From DASVXQ01 sp046727955 (lineage in GTDB: Bacteria > Actinomycetota > CALGFH01): 64,000 bases of DNA. The DNA lies in contig JBKPDO010000170.1 of the NCBI GenBank assembly GCA_046727955.1, positions 1-64,000 on the forward strand. Direction: 5' to 3'. The notes beneath the pieces are model-generated. The model ran no database searches and was not told the DNA's origin. It worked only from the letters and a program-made list of their open reading frames with translations. Within the stretch, counting starts at the first letter, position 1, and each line of letters starts with the position of its first letter. The translations under genes and the position numbers were made by a program. Shown here piece after piece: positions 18,098 to 25,729 of this stretch.

Positions 18098-18711
18098 GCG
18101 GATTCTCCTCGGTGATGGATCGCGTGGACGCCAGCCGGTGAGAGTCGGCTGCGGCCGGCGGTGCCGCCCGCTCCCGCCTGTCGGAGCCCGGCCGGGCTGG
18201 GGGACGGGCGGGGCGCGCCACCGTCGGGTGCCGACGCGGGCGCGCCCTGCCCGCTCATCAGCTCACGGAACTGCCTCGCCATCGCCCTGCCAGAGGTGCG
18301 GTCCGTGCACACCACCAGCACGGTGTCGTCCCCCGCGACCGTGCCGGCGACCTCCGGCAGGTTGGCTCGGTCGATCATCGAGGCCATCGCCTGGGCGTGG
18401 CCGGGTGGGGTCCGCAGCACCACCAGGTTCCCCGCCGGCACCGCCGACAGCAGGAACATCGCGATGGTCTGGCCGAGCTGCTCGCGGCTGACCTCCGGGA
18501 CGGCGTCGTCTTCCGGGAGGGCGTAGACGAGGCTGCCGTCGCTGCTGCGGACCTTCATCGCGCCCAGCTCCTCCAGGTCACGAGAGACCGTAGCCTGGGT
18601 AGCGTCGAAGCCCTGTGTGCGGAGTAACTCGAGCAGGCGTGCCTGGCTCGACACCTGGCGAGTGCGCAGCAGTCCGGCAAGCGCCCGCTGCCGCGACGCC
18701 TTCACCGACAT
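18094..18711 (-). CDS. argR: Arginine repressor ArgR with an extended C-terminus
   Basis: Residues 1 to 75 form the winged-helix domain (SQARLLELLRTQGFDATQAT then VSRDLEELGAMKV). Residues 85 to 155 form the arginine-binding hexamer domain (GNLVVLRTPPGHAQAMASMI, VAGDDTVLVV). A tail of about 45 residues rich in Pro, Ala and Gly follows; typical ArgR ends near 150 to 170, so this one is long. It represses arg genes when arginine is bound. The gene overlaps argD by ten bases and argG by four, so the repressor is made with the operon it controls. Confidence 0.93.
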   Translation of the reverse strand: MSVKASRQRALAGLLRTRQVSSQARLLELLRTQGFDATQATVSRDLEELGAMKVRSSDGSLVYALPEDDAVPEVSREQLGQTIAMFLLSAVPAGNLVVLRTPPGHAQAMASMIDRANLPEVAGTVAGDDTVLVVCTDRTSGRAMARQFRELMSGQGAPASAPDGGAPRPSPSPAGLRQAGAGGTAGRSRLSPAGVHAIHHRGESA

Positions 18712-19913
18712 GCGCCCACCTCCCGCAGCGCTCCGGTCAGCCGGAGCAGCCCCTCGTCGACGTCGGTCTCATCGATCACCAGCGGCGGAGCGAGCCGCAG
18801 CGCGGTCTCGGTGACAGGGTTGACCACCAGCCCGCGGCTAAGGGCGGCGAGCGCCGCCTCCTTCGCGGTGGCCGGTGTCTGCCCACCGAGGTCGAGCGCG
18901 TACCACAGGCCGGTGCCACGCACCGCCGCGCCGGGACCCTCGATCCGGTCGCGCAGCTCCAGCAGGCCGTCGCCGAGACGCCTGGCGACCCGGTCGACGT
19001 GCCCCTCGAGCAGCGGCTCGATCACGTCGAGGGTGGCCAGGGCGGCGGCGCAGGCGACCGGGTTGCCGCCGAAGGTCGAGCCGTGGTCGCCCGGCCTGAT
19101 CGCGCCGGCCACCTCGTCGACGGCGATGGTGGCGCCGATCGGGTAGCCGCTGCCGAGCGCCTTGGCCATGGTCACCACGTCAGGACGCACGCCCGCGCGC
19201 TGATGGGCGAAGAAGCCGCCGGTTCGGCCCATGCCGGACTGGATCTCGTCCACGATCAGCAGCACCCCCGCCGCGGCGGTGATCTCCCGCACCGCCGCCA
19301 GGTAGCCGGGCGGCGGCTCTCGGATGCCGGCCTCCCCCTGGATCGGCTCGAGCATCACCGCGGCGGTGTCCGGGCCGACCGCCGCCGCCAAGGCGCCGGC
19401 GTCGCCGAACGGCACGTGGCTGAACCCGGGTGGCAGCGGCTCGAACGGCTCCCTGATCGAGGCCTTGCCGGTGGCGGCGAGTGCCCCCAGGGTGCGGCCG
19501 TGGAAACCGCCCTCCGTGGCCACGATGCCGGTCGCCCGCTCGCCACGGTTGGCCTTGGCCCAGCGCCTGGCCACCTTGATGGCGGCCTCGTTGGCCTCAG
19601 CGCCGGAGTTGGAGAGGAACACCTTGGCCCCGCCGCCGAAGCGGTCGACCAGCCGCTCGGCCAGATCCACCTGCGGCCCGGTGAAATACAGGTTGGAGGT
19701 GTGACCGAGGGTCGCAAGCTGGCCGGCCACCGCAGCCACGACCTTGGGGTGGGCGTGGCCGGCGGCGACCACGGCGATGCCGCCCAGGAAGTCGAGGTAC
19801 TCGCGCCCACCCACGTCCCACAGGCGGACCCCCTCCCCGCGGACGAACTCGACCTGCGGCCGCAGATAGGTCGGCCACAGGACTGCCGCTTCTCTTGCCG
19901 CGATATCGATCAA
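18702..19913 (-). CDS. argD: Acetylornithine aminotransferase
   Basis: This 403-residue class III PLP aminotransferase converts N-acetylglutamate semialdehyde to acetylornithine. Key blocks are FLSNSGAEANEAAIKVARRW, GFHGRTLGALAATGK, IVDEIQSGMGRTG and the PLP lysine in TMAKALGSGYPIGA. The TTG start at 19913 overlaps the argB stop as TTGA, the same four-base coupling seen at other junctions here. Normal length; no anomalies. Confidence 0.95.
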   Translation of the reverse strand: MIDIAAREAAVLWPTYLRPQVEFVRGEGVRLWDVGGREYLDFLGGIAVVAAGHAHPKVVAAVAGQLATLGHTSNLYFTGPQVDLAERLVDRFGGGAKVFLSNSGAEANEAAIKVARRWAKANRGERATGIVATEGGFHGRTLGALAATGKASIREPFEPLPPGFSHVPFGDAGALAAAVGPDTAAVMLEPIQGEAGIREPPPGYLAAVREITAAAGVLLIVDEIQSGMGRTGGFFAHQRAGVRPDVVTMAKALGSGYPIGATIAVDEVAGAIRPGDHGSTFGGNPVACAAALATLDVIEPLLEGHVDRVARRLGDGLLELRDRIEGPGAAVRGTGLWYALDLGGQTPATAKEAALAALSRGLVVNPVTETALRLAPPLVIDETDVDEGLLRLTGALREVGACR

Positions 19914-21169
19914 TCCTTCGGACTCCTTCGGAGAGAAGGCGGGGTGCCGCCTTCGGCGGCGGCTGATTCACTGCGACCGCCAGGTTCGGCGGTCGCGGCG
20001 GCCGGCGATTCACTGCGACCGCCAGGTTCGGCGGTCGCGGCGGCTGCGGTCGCCATCGTGCCGACGCCGCGGTCGGTGAACAGCTCCAGCAGCAGGGCGT
20101 GGCGGCGCCGGCCGTCGAGGATGTGGGCGCTGCCCACTCCCGCCCGCAGCGCGGTGGCGACGCCGTTGACCTTGGGCACCATGCCGCTGTGCAGCCGGCC
20201 GCTCGCCAGCAGCTCCTCCACCTCGCGCAGGCCTATACGGGAATACAGCGAGCCTGGGTCGGCCGGGTCGGCGTAGAGGCCCTCCACGTCGGTCAGGTAG
20301 ACGAGCTTCTCGGCGCCGAGCGCGGCCGCCACCGCCCCCGCCGCCGCGTCGGCGTTGACGTTATAGGGATGGCCGCCCGGCCCCGCGGCCACTGTGGCGA
20401 TGACCGGGATCAGGCCAGCGGCGGTGAGCGCGCGCAGCGCGGTGGCGTCGATCGCCTCGACGTCGCCGACGAAGCCGAGGTCTCGGCCGCCCGGATCGCG
20501 CCGCGGCCGCGCGGTGATCAGCAGGCCGTCCTCGCCGGACAGGCCGACCGCCAGGCGGCCGTGGCGGTTGAGCCGCCCGACGATCCCCTTGTTGATGCGC
20601 CCCACCAGGATCATGCGGACCAGGTCGATGGTGTCGGCGTCGGTGACCCGCTGGCCCTCGACGAACACCGGCTGCCTGCCGAGCTCCTCCATGGCGCGGC
20701 TGATCTCCGGTCCGCCGCCGTGGACCACCACCACGTCGACGCCGACGTAGCGGAGCAGCACCACGTCACCAACAAAGGAGTCGAGATCCGCCAGGTTATC
20801 CACCGGGGGGCTAACGCTCGGCTCTGCTTCGCCGCCCGGTGCCTGGGTCCTGGCCTCGCTGGAGAGCCCCCCGGACCCTGTGTCCCACCGGGGGGCTACG
20901 CTCGGCTCTGCTTCGCCGCCCGGTGCCTGGGTCCTGGCCTCGCTGGAGAGCCCCCCGGACCCCCCAGGCTCTGGGCTCTCGGGGCTCTCGGGGTTCTCTG
21001 GATTCCTGGGGCTCTCGCCGTTGCTGTCATGAGCGGGGCTGCTCATCGCCGCGCCGCCGTACTTCACCACCACGGTGCGGCCGGCGAAGCGCTTGATCCA
21101 GGGCAGTGCCTCGTGCAGCACGGCCGCCTTGGCCTGCAGCTCCTCGGCCCGCTCGCCGGTCCTGCTCAT
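19910..21169 (-). CDS. argB: Acetylglutamate kinase with palindromic coding insertions
   Basis: The enzyme phosphorylates N-acetylglutamate. The kinase fold is intact: VVVKYGGAAM near residue 40, VVVHGGGPEISRAMEELG, VNADAAAGAVAAALGAEKLV and MVPKVNGVATAL. At 419 residues it is far longer than the usual 290 to 300. Nearly 80 extra residues lie between KYGGAAM and SFVGDVVLL; they contain SPE repeats and two copies of a GSGGLSSEARTQAPGGEAEP unit. A C-terminal tail repeats TAEPGGRSES. The DNA of both inserts is palindromic. The frame is kept, so the protein is probably active with surface loops. It starts 96 bases after argJ with a good GGAG site. Confidence 0.9.
   Translation of the reverse strand: MSRTGERAEELQAKAAVLHEALPWIKRFAGRTVVVKYGGAAMSSPAHDSNGESPRNPENPESPESPEPGGSGGLSSEARTQAPGGEAEPSVAPRWDTGSGGLSSEARTQAPGGEAEPSVSPPVDNLADLDSFVGDVVLLRYVGVDVVVVHGGGPEISRAMEELGRQPVFVEGQRVTDADTIDLVRMILVGRINKGIVGRLNRHGRLAVGLSGEDGLLITARPRRDPGGRDLGFVGDVEAIDATALRALTAAGLIPVIATVAAGPGGHPYNVNADAAAGAVAAALGAEKLVYLTDVEGLYADPADPGSLYSRIGLREVEELLASGRLHSGMVPKVNGVATALRAGVGSAHILDGRRRHALLLELFTDRGVGTMATAAAATAEPGGRSESPAAATAEPGGRSESAAAEGGTPPSLRRSPKD
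20803..20958 (-). repeat. Two palindrome-bounded repeat units inside argB
   Basis: Two near-identical units, 20803 to 20874 and 20888 to 20958, are each bounded by CCGGGGGGCT at one end and its reverse complement AGCCCCCCGG at the other. They encode the duplicated 20-odd residue insert in ArgB. One base of difference between copies changes the reading of the flank but not the overall frame. A second family, at 19973 to 19996 and 20015 to 20038, has perfect nine-base arms (GCGACCGCC and GGCGGTCGC) with a 42-base period in the argB tail. Confidence 0.9.
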
Positions 21170-21231
21170 TGGAGACCTCCACCTCCCTCGCGGTTCCCCG
21201 GGGCCCCGCGGGGGCTCATGTGGCGTACTCC

Positions 21232-21270
21232 GTCCACTTCGTGGACTCCGTCACTCGTGACTTCGTCACG
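21232..21270. repeat. Two small hairpins between argJ and argB
   Basis: GTCCAC-TTC-GTGGAC (21232 to 21246) and CGTGAC-TTC-GTCACG (21256 to 21270) are perfect six-base-stem hairpins with the same TTC loop. The second covers the argJ stop codon. This is the only sizeable gap inside the arg operon (96 bases). They may tune mRNA stability or couple translation; no U-run follows, so they are not clear terminators. Confidence 0.75.
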
Positions 21271-22558
21271 TCGTAGACTCCGAGTTCAGGCGCACGTACT
21301 CCGGGGTGAGGTCGGCCGTCCGCACGCATGCCCACGGCCCGGCTCCGCCGAGGTGCAGGCGCACCTCGACCTCGCGCGCCGCCAGCGCCGCGCTTGCGTC
21401 CGCGCCGGTGGGAGACCCATCGCACACCAGCACCACCCGCTCGGGCGGGTCCTGCCAGGTCGCCGCCTCGCCCCGGTCCACCGGGGGCCGACCCGCCGGC
21501 GCCGCGACCGGCTCGATGCCGGCGGCGCCCGGCCCGCCGCGGACCTCCAGGCGCACCCGCGAGGGGTCGAAGCCGACTCCGGCGCAGCCCGCCGCCTGCA
21601 GGATCCGGCCCCAGTTGGGGTCACCGCCGTAGACCGCGGTCTTGACCAGCGGGCTGTCCGCCACCCGCCGGGCCACCGTGCTTGCGGCGGCCGCCGTGCC
21701 CGCCCCGCCGACGTTGACACTGATCACCCTGGTGCCGCCCTCGGCGTCGGCGAGCATCTGCCCGGCGAGGTCATGGCAGACCGCGTGCACCACCTCGGCG
21801 AGGTCGTCTGCGTGCGGCCGCACCCCGCTCGCGCCCGAGGCCAGCAGCAGCACGGTGTCATTGGTCGACTGACAGCCGTCCACGGTGATGCGGTTGAAGC
21901 TCACCTCGCTGGCTTCTCTCAGCGCCGCCCGCAGCGCCGCCGGCTCGGCCAGTGCATCGGTGGTCAGCACCGCGATCATGGTGGCGTGCGGCAGGGCGAG
22001 GGCCGGCGCGAGCATGGCGGCGCCCTTGGCCATCCCGCCCACGGTGAAGCCGTCCGCGACCACCCCCGCCTGCTTGGAGACGGTGTCGGTGGTGCGGATC
22101 GCCGCGGCCGCGGCCGCGCCGTCGCGGCCCAGGTCACGGGCGGCCTTGGCCACCCCGTCGGTGAGCCTGGCGACCTCGATCGGCACCCCGATGACCCCGG
22201 TCGAGCAGACAAGCACCTGCTCCGGCCTGCAGCCCAGCTCGGCGGCGGCGCGGCGCACCGTGACCAGCACCGCCTGCTCCCCGGCCGGCCCGGTGCAGGC
22301 ATTGGCGTTGCCGGAGTTGACCACTACCACGCGGGCGTCGGCGGAGGCGGCCAGCCGCGCACGCGACCAGATGACCGGCGCGGCCAGCACCTGGTTGGTG
22401 CTGAATACCCCGGCGGCGCTCGTGGCCGGCCGCCCCACCACCAGCGCGAGGTCGGGCGCCCCGGAGGGCTTGATGCCGCAGGCCACCCCGGCGGCGGTGA
22501 AGCCCCCGGCGGCGGTGACCCCGAGACCGCGGTCGACGCGCATGGTCACGGCGCTCAC
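21266..22558 (-). CDS. argJ: Bifunctional ornithine acetyltransferase / N-acetylglutamate synthase
   Basis: The protein recycles the acetyl group from acetylornithine to glutamate. It self-cleaves at a conserved Thr, here in PHATMIAVLTTDA (the ATM motif). Other blocks are GVFSTNQVLAAPV, VVVNSGNANACTG and GDPNWGRILQAAG. I chose GTG 22558 (430 residues) because it overlaps the argC stop as GTGA; an in-frame ATG at 22543 is possible. The C-terminal part has an Ala/Pro-rich loop longer than usual (GPGAAGIEPVAAPAGRPPVD). Cytosolic. Confidence 0.93.
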   Translation of the reverse strand: MSAVTMRVDRGLGVTAAGGFTAAGVACGIKPSGAPDLALVVGRPATSAAGVFSTNQVLAAPVIWSRARLAASADARVVVVNSGNANACTGPAGEQAVLVTVRRAAAELGCRPEQVLVCSTGVIGVPIEVARLTDGVAKAARDLGRDGAAAAAAIRTTDTVSKQAGVVADGFTVGGMAKGAAMLAPALALPHATMIAVLTTDALAEPAALRAALREASEVSFNRITVDGCQSTNDTVLLLASGASGVRPHADDLAEVVHAVCHDLAGQMLADAEGGTRVISVNVGGAGTAAAASTVARRVADSPLVKTAVYGGDPNWGRILQAAGCAGVGFDPSRVRLEVRGGPGAAGIEPVAAPAGRPPVDRGEAATWQDPPERVVLVCDGSPTGADASAALAAREVEVRLHLGGAGPWACVRTADLTPEYVRLNSESTT

Positions 22559-23652
22559 GGGCCCGGCGGGACCAGGTCGAGGGCGGCGGTCTCCGGCAGG
22601 CCGAGGGCCAGGTTGGCGCACTGCACCGCCTGACCCGCGGCGCCCTTGACCAGGTTGTCGATGGCGGCCGCGGCCACCGCCCTGCCGCTGCGAGGGTCGG
22701 CGGCGGCGGCGACCTGGACGCGGTTGGTGGTGGCGACGGCGCGGGTGGCCGGCCAGGACGCCGGCGTGCCGGGGCCGACCAGGTCCACGAAGGGCTCGCC
22801 CCGGTAGGCCGCGGCGTAGCCGGCGGCGAGGTCCTCGTCGCCGACCCCGGGCACGAGCGCCGCGTAGCAGGTGGCCAGCAGACCTCGGCTCAGCGGCACC
22901 AGGTGCGGCGTGAACGAGACCGCCACCGGCCGCCCGGCCGCCCGGCCCAGCTCCTGCTCGATCTCTGGGGTGTGGCGGTGGCGGCCGACGCCGTAGGGGG
23001 TGACGCTCTCGTTCGCCTGCGCGAACAGGTACGCGTCCTTCAGGGAGCGGCCGGCGCCGGTGATCCCCGACTTGGCGTCGACCACGATGCCCTCCGGCTC
23101 CACCAGACCAGCCGCCACCAGGGGGGCGAGCGCGAGCAGGGCGGCCGTCGGGTAGCAGCCGGGCACCGCCACCTTCGTGGCGCCGCGCAGCTCCTCCCGG
23201 TACAGCTCGGGCAGCCCGTACGGCCATGCGCCCAGCTCCTCCGGATGGGCATGCTCGGCGCCGTACCACGCCGGATAGGCGGCCGCGTCGCGCAGCCGGA
23301 AGTCGGCGGAGAGGTCGACGGTCAGGCGTGCCCCCGCCTCCGCCACGCGCGGGGCGAGGGCGGCGGCCTGACCGTGCGGGAGGGCCATGAACAGCACGTC
23401 GGCGCCCTTGTCGAGCCCTTCCTCCAGGGAGCAGAAAGCGAGCTCGCCGTAGGCGGCGGCGAGGCCCGGGTAACGCGAGGCGACCGCCTGATGGGCCGTC
23501 GACTCTCCGCTTGCCCAGATCACCTCGAGGTCCGGATGGCGGGCCAGCAGGCGCAGTAGCTCTCCGCCCGCATAGCCGGATGCGCCGAGGACCCCGACGG
23601 ACCCCTGGCGCGTCCGATGGATCTCGCGGGTCTCGCGGATCTCGCCACTCAT
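22555..23652 (-). CDS. argC: N-acetyl-gamma-glutamyl-phosphate reductase
   Basis: The 365-residue enzyme reduces acetylglutamyl phosphate with NADPH. The dinucleotide loop GVLGASGYAGGELLRLL lies near residue 20. The catalytic cysteine is in KVAVPGCYPTAALLALAPL, followed by SGITGAGR. It is the first gene of the arg operon. The ATG at 23652 lacks a clear Shine-Dalgarno; the only GAGGG is about 20 bases upstream, and an ARG box touches the start. Leaderless or weak initiation is possible. The N-terminus (SGEIRETREIHRTRQGS) is a short extra extension. Confidence 0.94.
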   Translation of the reverse strand: MSGEIRETREIHRTRQGSVGVLGASGYAGGELLRLLARHPDLEVIWASGESTAHQAVASRYPGLAAAYGELAFCSLEEGLDKGADVLFMALPHGQAAALAPRVAEAGARLTVDLSADFRLRDAAAYPAWYGAEHAHPEELGAWPYGLPELYREELRGATKVAVPGCYPTAALLALAPLVAAGLVEPEGIVVDAKSGITGAGRSLKDAYLFAQANESVTPYGVGRHRHTPEIEQELGRAAGRPVAVSFTPHLVPLSRGLLATCYAALVPGVGDEDLAAGYAAAYRGEPFVDLVGPGTPASWPATRAVATTNRVQVAAAADPRSGRAVAAAAIDNLVKGAAGQAVQCANLALGLPETAALDLVPPGP

Positions 23653-23688
23653 GAGAATAACTATTCATCATTCCCTCATAATATGCAA
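23651..23688 (-). promoter_or_regulatory. ARG box operator of the arginine operon
   Basis: On the minus strand ATGAATAGTTATTCTCAT abuts the argC start. It is an AT-rich near-palindrome of the ArgR type (consensus around TGAAT-N4-ATTCA). A second half-conserved box, TGCATATTATGA, lies directly upstream, and the TATTAT within it could be a -10. The stretch stands out from the GC-rich surroundings. Two boxes a few bases apart fit ArgR hexamer binding, and binding would block both promoter and start codon. Confidence 0.75.
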
Positions 23689-23849
23689 GCATCGCACGTT
23701 GTAGCGCCGCTTCCTGCGGTATTCGGTTGCGGGAAGCGGGTGAGGTATGCAAGGCTCGATGGAGTCAGCAGCCGAGCAAGCCAGGCGAGCAGCAAAGGAG
23801 CGCGACGAGCGGTGCGAGTCCGGCCGGGAACCGATACGGACGCCGCATA

Positions 23850-25133
23850 GTGCTCCCCGAGATTTCCGACGAGCAGCCTTTCGCCTACGGCGACGGCGTG
23901 CTGTGCGTCGGCGGCCTGCCCCTCGACCAGGCGATCGAGGCCAGCGGCACGCCCGCCTACGTCTACGACCTGGATGCGGTGGCGGCTGCCTGGCAGCGGG
24001 TCGCCCGCGCCTTCGCGCCCATCAGCGGGCAGGTGCTGTACGCGGCCAAGGCCAACTCGAACCTGGCGCTACTGGCCCGGCTGGCGCGCCTTGGCGCTGG
24101 CTTCGACGTGGTCAGCGGCGGCGAGCTGGTCCGCGTGCTGCGCGCCGGTGGCGACCCGGCCCGCACCGTCTTCGCCGGTGTCGGCAAGACTCGTGAGGAG
24201 CTGGAGCTCGCGGCGGGCCGGGACGTGCTCGTCAACGTCGAGTCGGCCGACGAGCTGGAGGCGCTGCGGCGGGTCGCCGCCCACCTCGGCCGGCAGGCGC
24301 GCTTCGCCGTCCGCGTCAACCCCGACGTCGAGGTCGACACCCACGCCTATATCCAGACCGGGCACGACGAGGCAAAGTTCGGCGTGCCCGTGGAGGTCGC
24401 CCACGACCTGCTGAGCCGCGCCGCCAAGGGGGAGCTCCCAGAGCTGGCCCCGGTCGGCGTCCACGTCCACGTGGGCTCGCAGCTTCCAGACCCCGACGGG
24501 ATGGTGACCGCCGCCAGGGTCGGCGTCGAGGTGATCGAGGCGGCCCGCGACGCCGGTCTCGACCTCGACTGGCTCGACGTGGGGGGCGGGTTGCCGATCG
24601 ACTACCGCGGCTCGCGCCCGCCGCTGGGGCCAGAGGCGTTCGCCGAGGCGCTGGCGCCGGTCGTCGGCGGGCACGGCATCCGGCTTGCGGTGGAGCCGGG
24701 TCGCTACCTGGTGGGGCGCGCCGGCGCGCTGGTCGCTCGCGTGCTGTACCGCAAGCACCGCAGCGCCGGCCGCATGCTGGTGGTCGACACCGGCATGCAC
24801 CACCTGATCAGGCCGGCGCTGTACCAGGCGGTGCACCGGATCGTGCCAGTGCGTGCGGCGGAGCCGGTCCTGCCGACCGAGGTGGTCGGGCCGATCTGCG
24901 AGTCGGCCGACGTGCTCGCCGGCGCCGCCGACCTGCCCGACCTGGAGCCGGGCGAGCTGGTCGCCATCCTCGACGCCGGCGCCTACGGCATGGTCATGGC
25001 CTCCAACTACAACTGCCACCCGCGGCCGGCCGAGGTCGTGGTAGAAGCGGGCGTGGCGACCGTGGCGCGCCGCCGCGAGACCTGGGAAGAGCTGCTCGCA
25101 TGGGAGGCGCCGCTCAGCCCAGGCAACCGCTGA
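23850..25133 (+). CDS. lysA: Diaminopimelate decarboxylase
   Basis: This 427-residue fold III PLP enzyme makes lysine from meso-diaminopimelate. The PLP lysine is in VLYAAKANSNLALL. GVHVHVGSQLPD, DVGGGLPIDY and AVEPGRYLVGRAG follow, and the active-site cysteine lies in VGPICESADVLAG. I took GTG 23850 (MLPEISDEQPFAYG) since homology begins there; the open frame extends upstream but reads unlike a protein. No good Shine-Dalgarno precedes it. It is divergent from argC across 197 bases. In this family some members act on other D-amino acids, but the motifs favour LysA. Confidence 0.88.
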   Translation: MLPEISDEQPFAYGDGVLCVGGLPLDQAIEASGTPAYVYDLDAVAAAWQRVARAFAPISGQVLYAAKANSNLALLARLARLGAGFDVVSGGELVRVLRAGGDPARTVFAGVGKTREELELAAGRDVLVNVESADELEALRRVAAHLGRQARFAVRVNPDVEVDTHAYIQTGHDEAKFGVPVEVAHDLLSRAAKGELPELAPVGVHVHVGSQLPDPDGMVTAARVGVEVIEAARDAGLDLDWLDVGGGLPIDYRGSRPPLGPEAFAEALAPVVGGHGIRLAVEPGRYLVGRAGALVARVLYRKHRSAGRMLVVDTGMHHLIRPALYQAVHRIVPVRAAEPVLPTEVVGPICESADVLAGAADLPDLEPGELVAILDAGAYGMVMASNYNCHPRPAEVVVEAGVATVARRRETWEELLAWEAPLSPGNR

Positions 25134-25178
25134 GCTGCCGCTTGGCCCCCGCTGAGCGGCGGCTGGGCGCCGGTGCCT

Positions 25179-25306
25179 CTGGAGCGCCGGTCAAGTAGGC
25201 GGCGCAGCATGCAGCGCCAGACCATACGTGCAGCTCCCAGCCCTGCGCGCCGCCCCCGGGCGGCCACCCAATCACCTCAATACCGGCTACTTGACCGGCG
25301 CTCCAG
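25179..25306. repeat. 128-base element with 20-base perfect terminal inverted repeats
   Basis: CTGGAGCGCCGGTCAAGTAG at 25179 to 25198 is matched exactly by its reverse complement at 25287 to 25306. The 88 bases between carry no gene. It lies between the convergent ends of lysA and the DUF1918 gene and stops just after the latter's stop codon. It could be a miniature mobile element or a very long-looped bidirectional terminator; the loop is too long for a normal intrinsic terminator. Confidence 0.85.
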
Positions 25307-25307
25307 C

Positions 25308-25514
25308 TCAGCCGCCCGCCAGGGTGGTCTGCTGCTCGGGCGGCTCGTGCCCGATGACGTGCAGGCAGCCCGCGCTCGGGACGAACACCGACTCGCCGCC
25401 CGTGTCCCAGCGCACCGTGATCATCCTGCCGTCGATTCCGGTCACCGTTCCGGTCCTGGTCACGCTCCCGACCTTCTCGGACTCGATCTGGACGTGGTCG
25501 CCGACGCTGACCAT
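25308..25514 (-). CDS. DUF1918 family small protein
   Basis: The 68-residue product reads MVSVGDHVQIESEKVGSVTR and continues GTVTGIDGRMITVRWDTGGE, then VFVPSAGCLHVI. This matches the small SH3-like beta-barrel DUF1918 proteins common in actinobacteria. Function is unknown in the family. It is a single gene with its own start; AGGAGGT lies upstream of the ATG. Its stop adjoins a 20-base inverted repeat. Confidence 0.8.
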   Translation of the reverse strand: MVSVGDHVQIESEKVGSVTRTGTVTGIDGRMITVRWDTGGESVFVPSAGCLHVIGHEPPEQQTTLAGG

Positions 25515-25729
25515 GGCTGGACCTCCTGTCCTGACCGTGAAGGAGACGTCGTTCGAGTGTGCGGGACACCCCGCCCAGCTTCAAGCTCGAGTGCCGCCAG
25601 CCGGAGCGTCCATCCGGCCGGACCCCGGAGCCTCGGGGCCCGGGCCGCCCTGGCGGCCCCCGGACCTTTCATCTCCGGCCGGGTACGATGGGCACGTCAG
25701 CGGTACTCGGTCGGAGTCGTGAGGGCGGC

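Noticed and set aside
20099..22633. An 844-codon plus-strand frame over argB and argJ
   Set aside because: Both genes beneath have intact family motifs on the other strand; the frame is a codon shadow.
21266..23752. One 828-codon frame spanning argC and argJ as a fusion protein
   Set aside because: The part over argC is a non-argC frame with no protein character; argJ has its own coupled GTG start.
23752..23849. A lysine riboswitch before lysA
   Set aside because: I could not match the conserved lysine-riboswitch core or its pairing in the 100-base leader.
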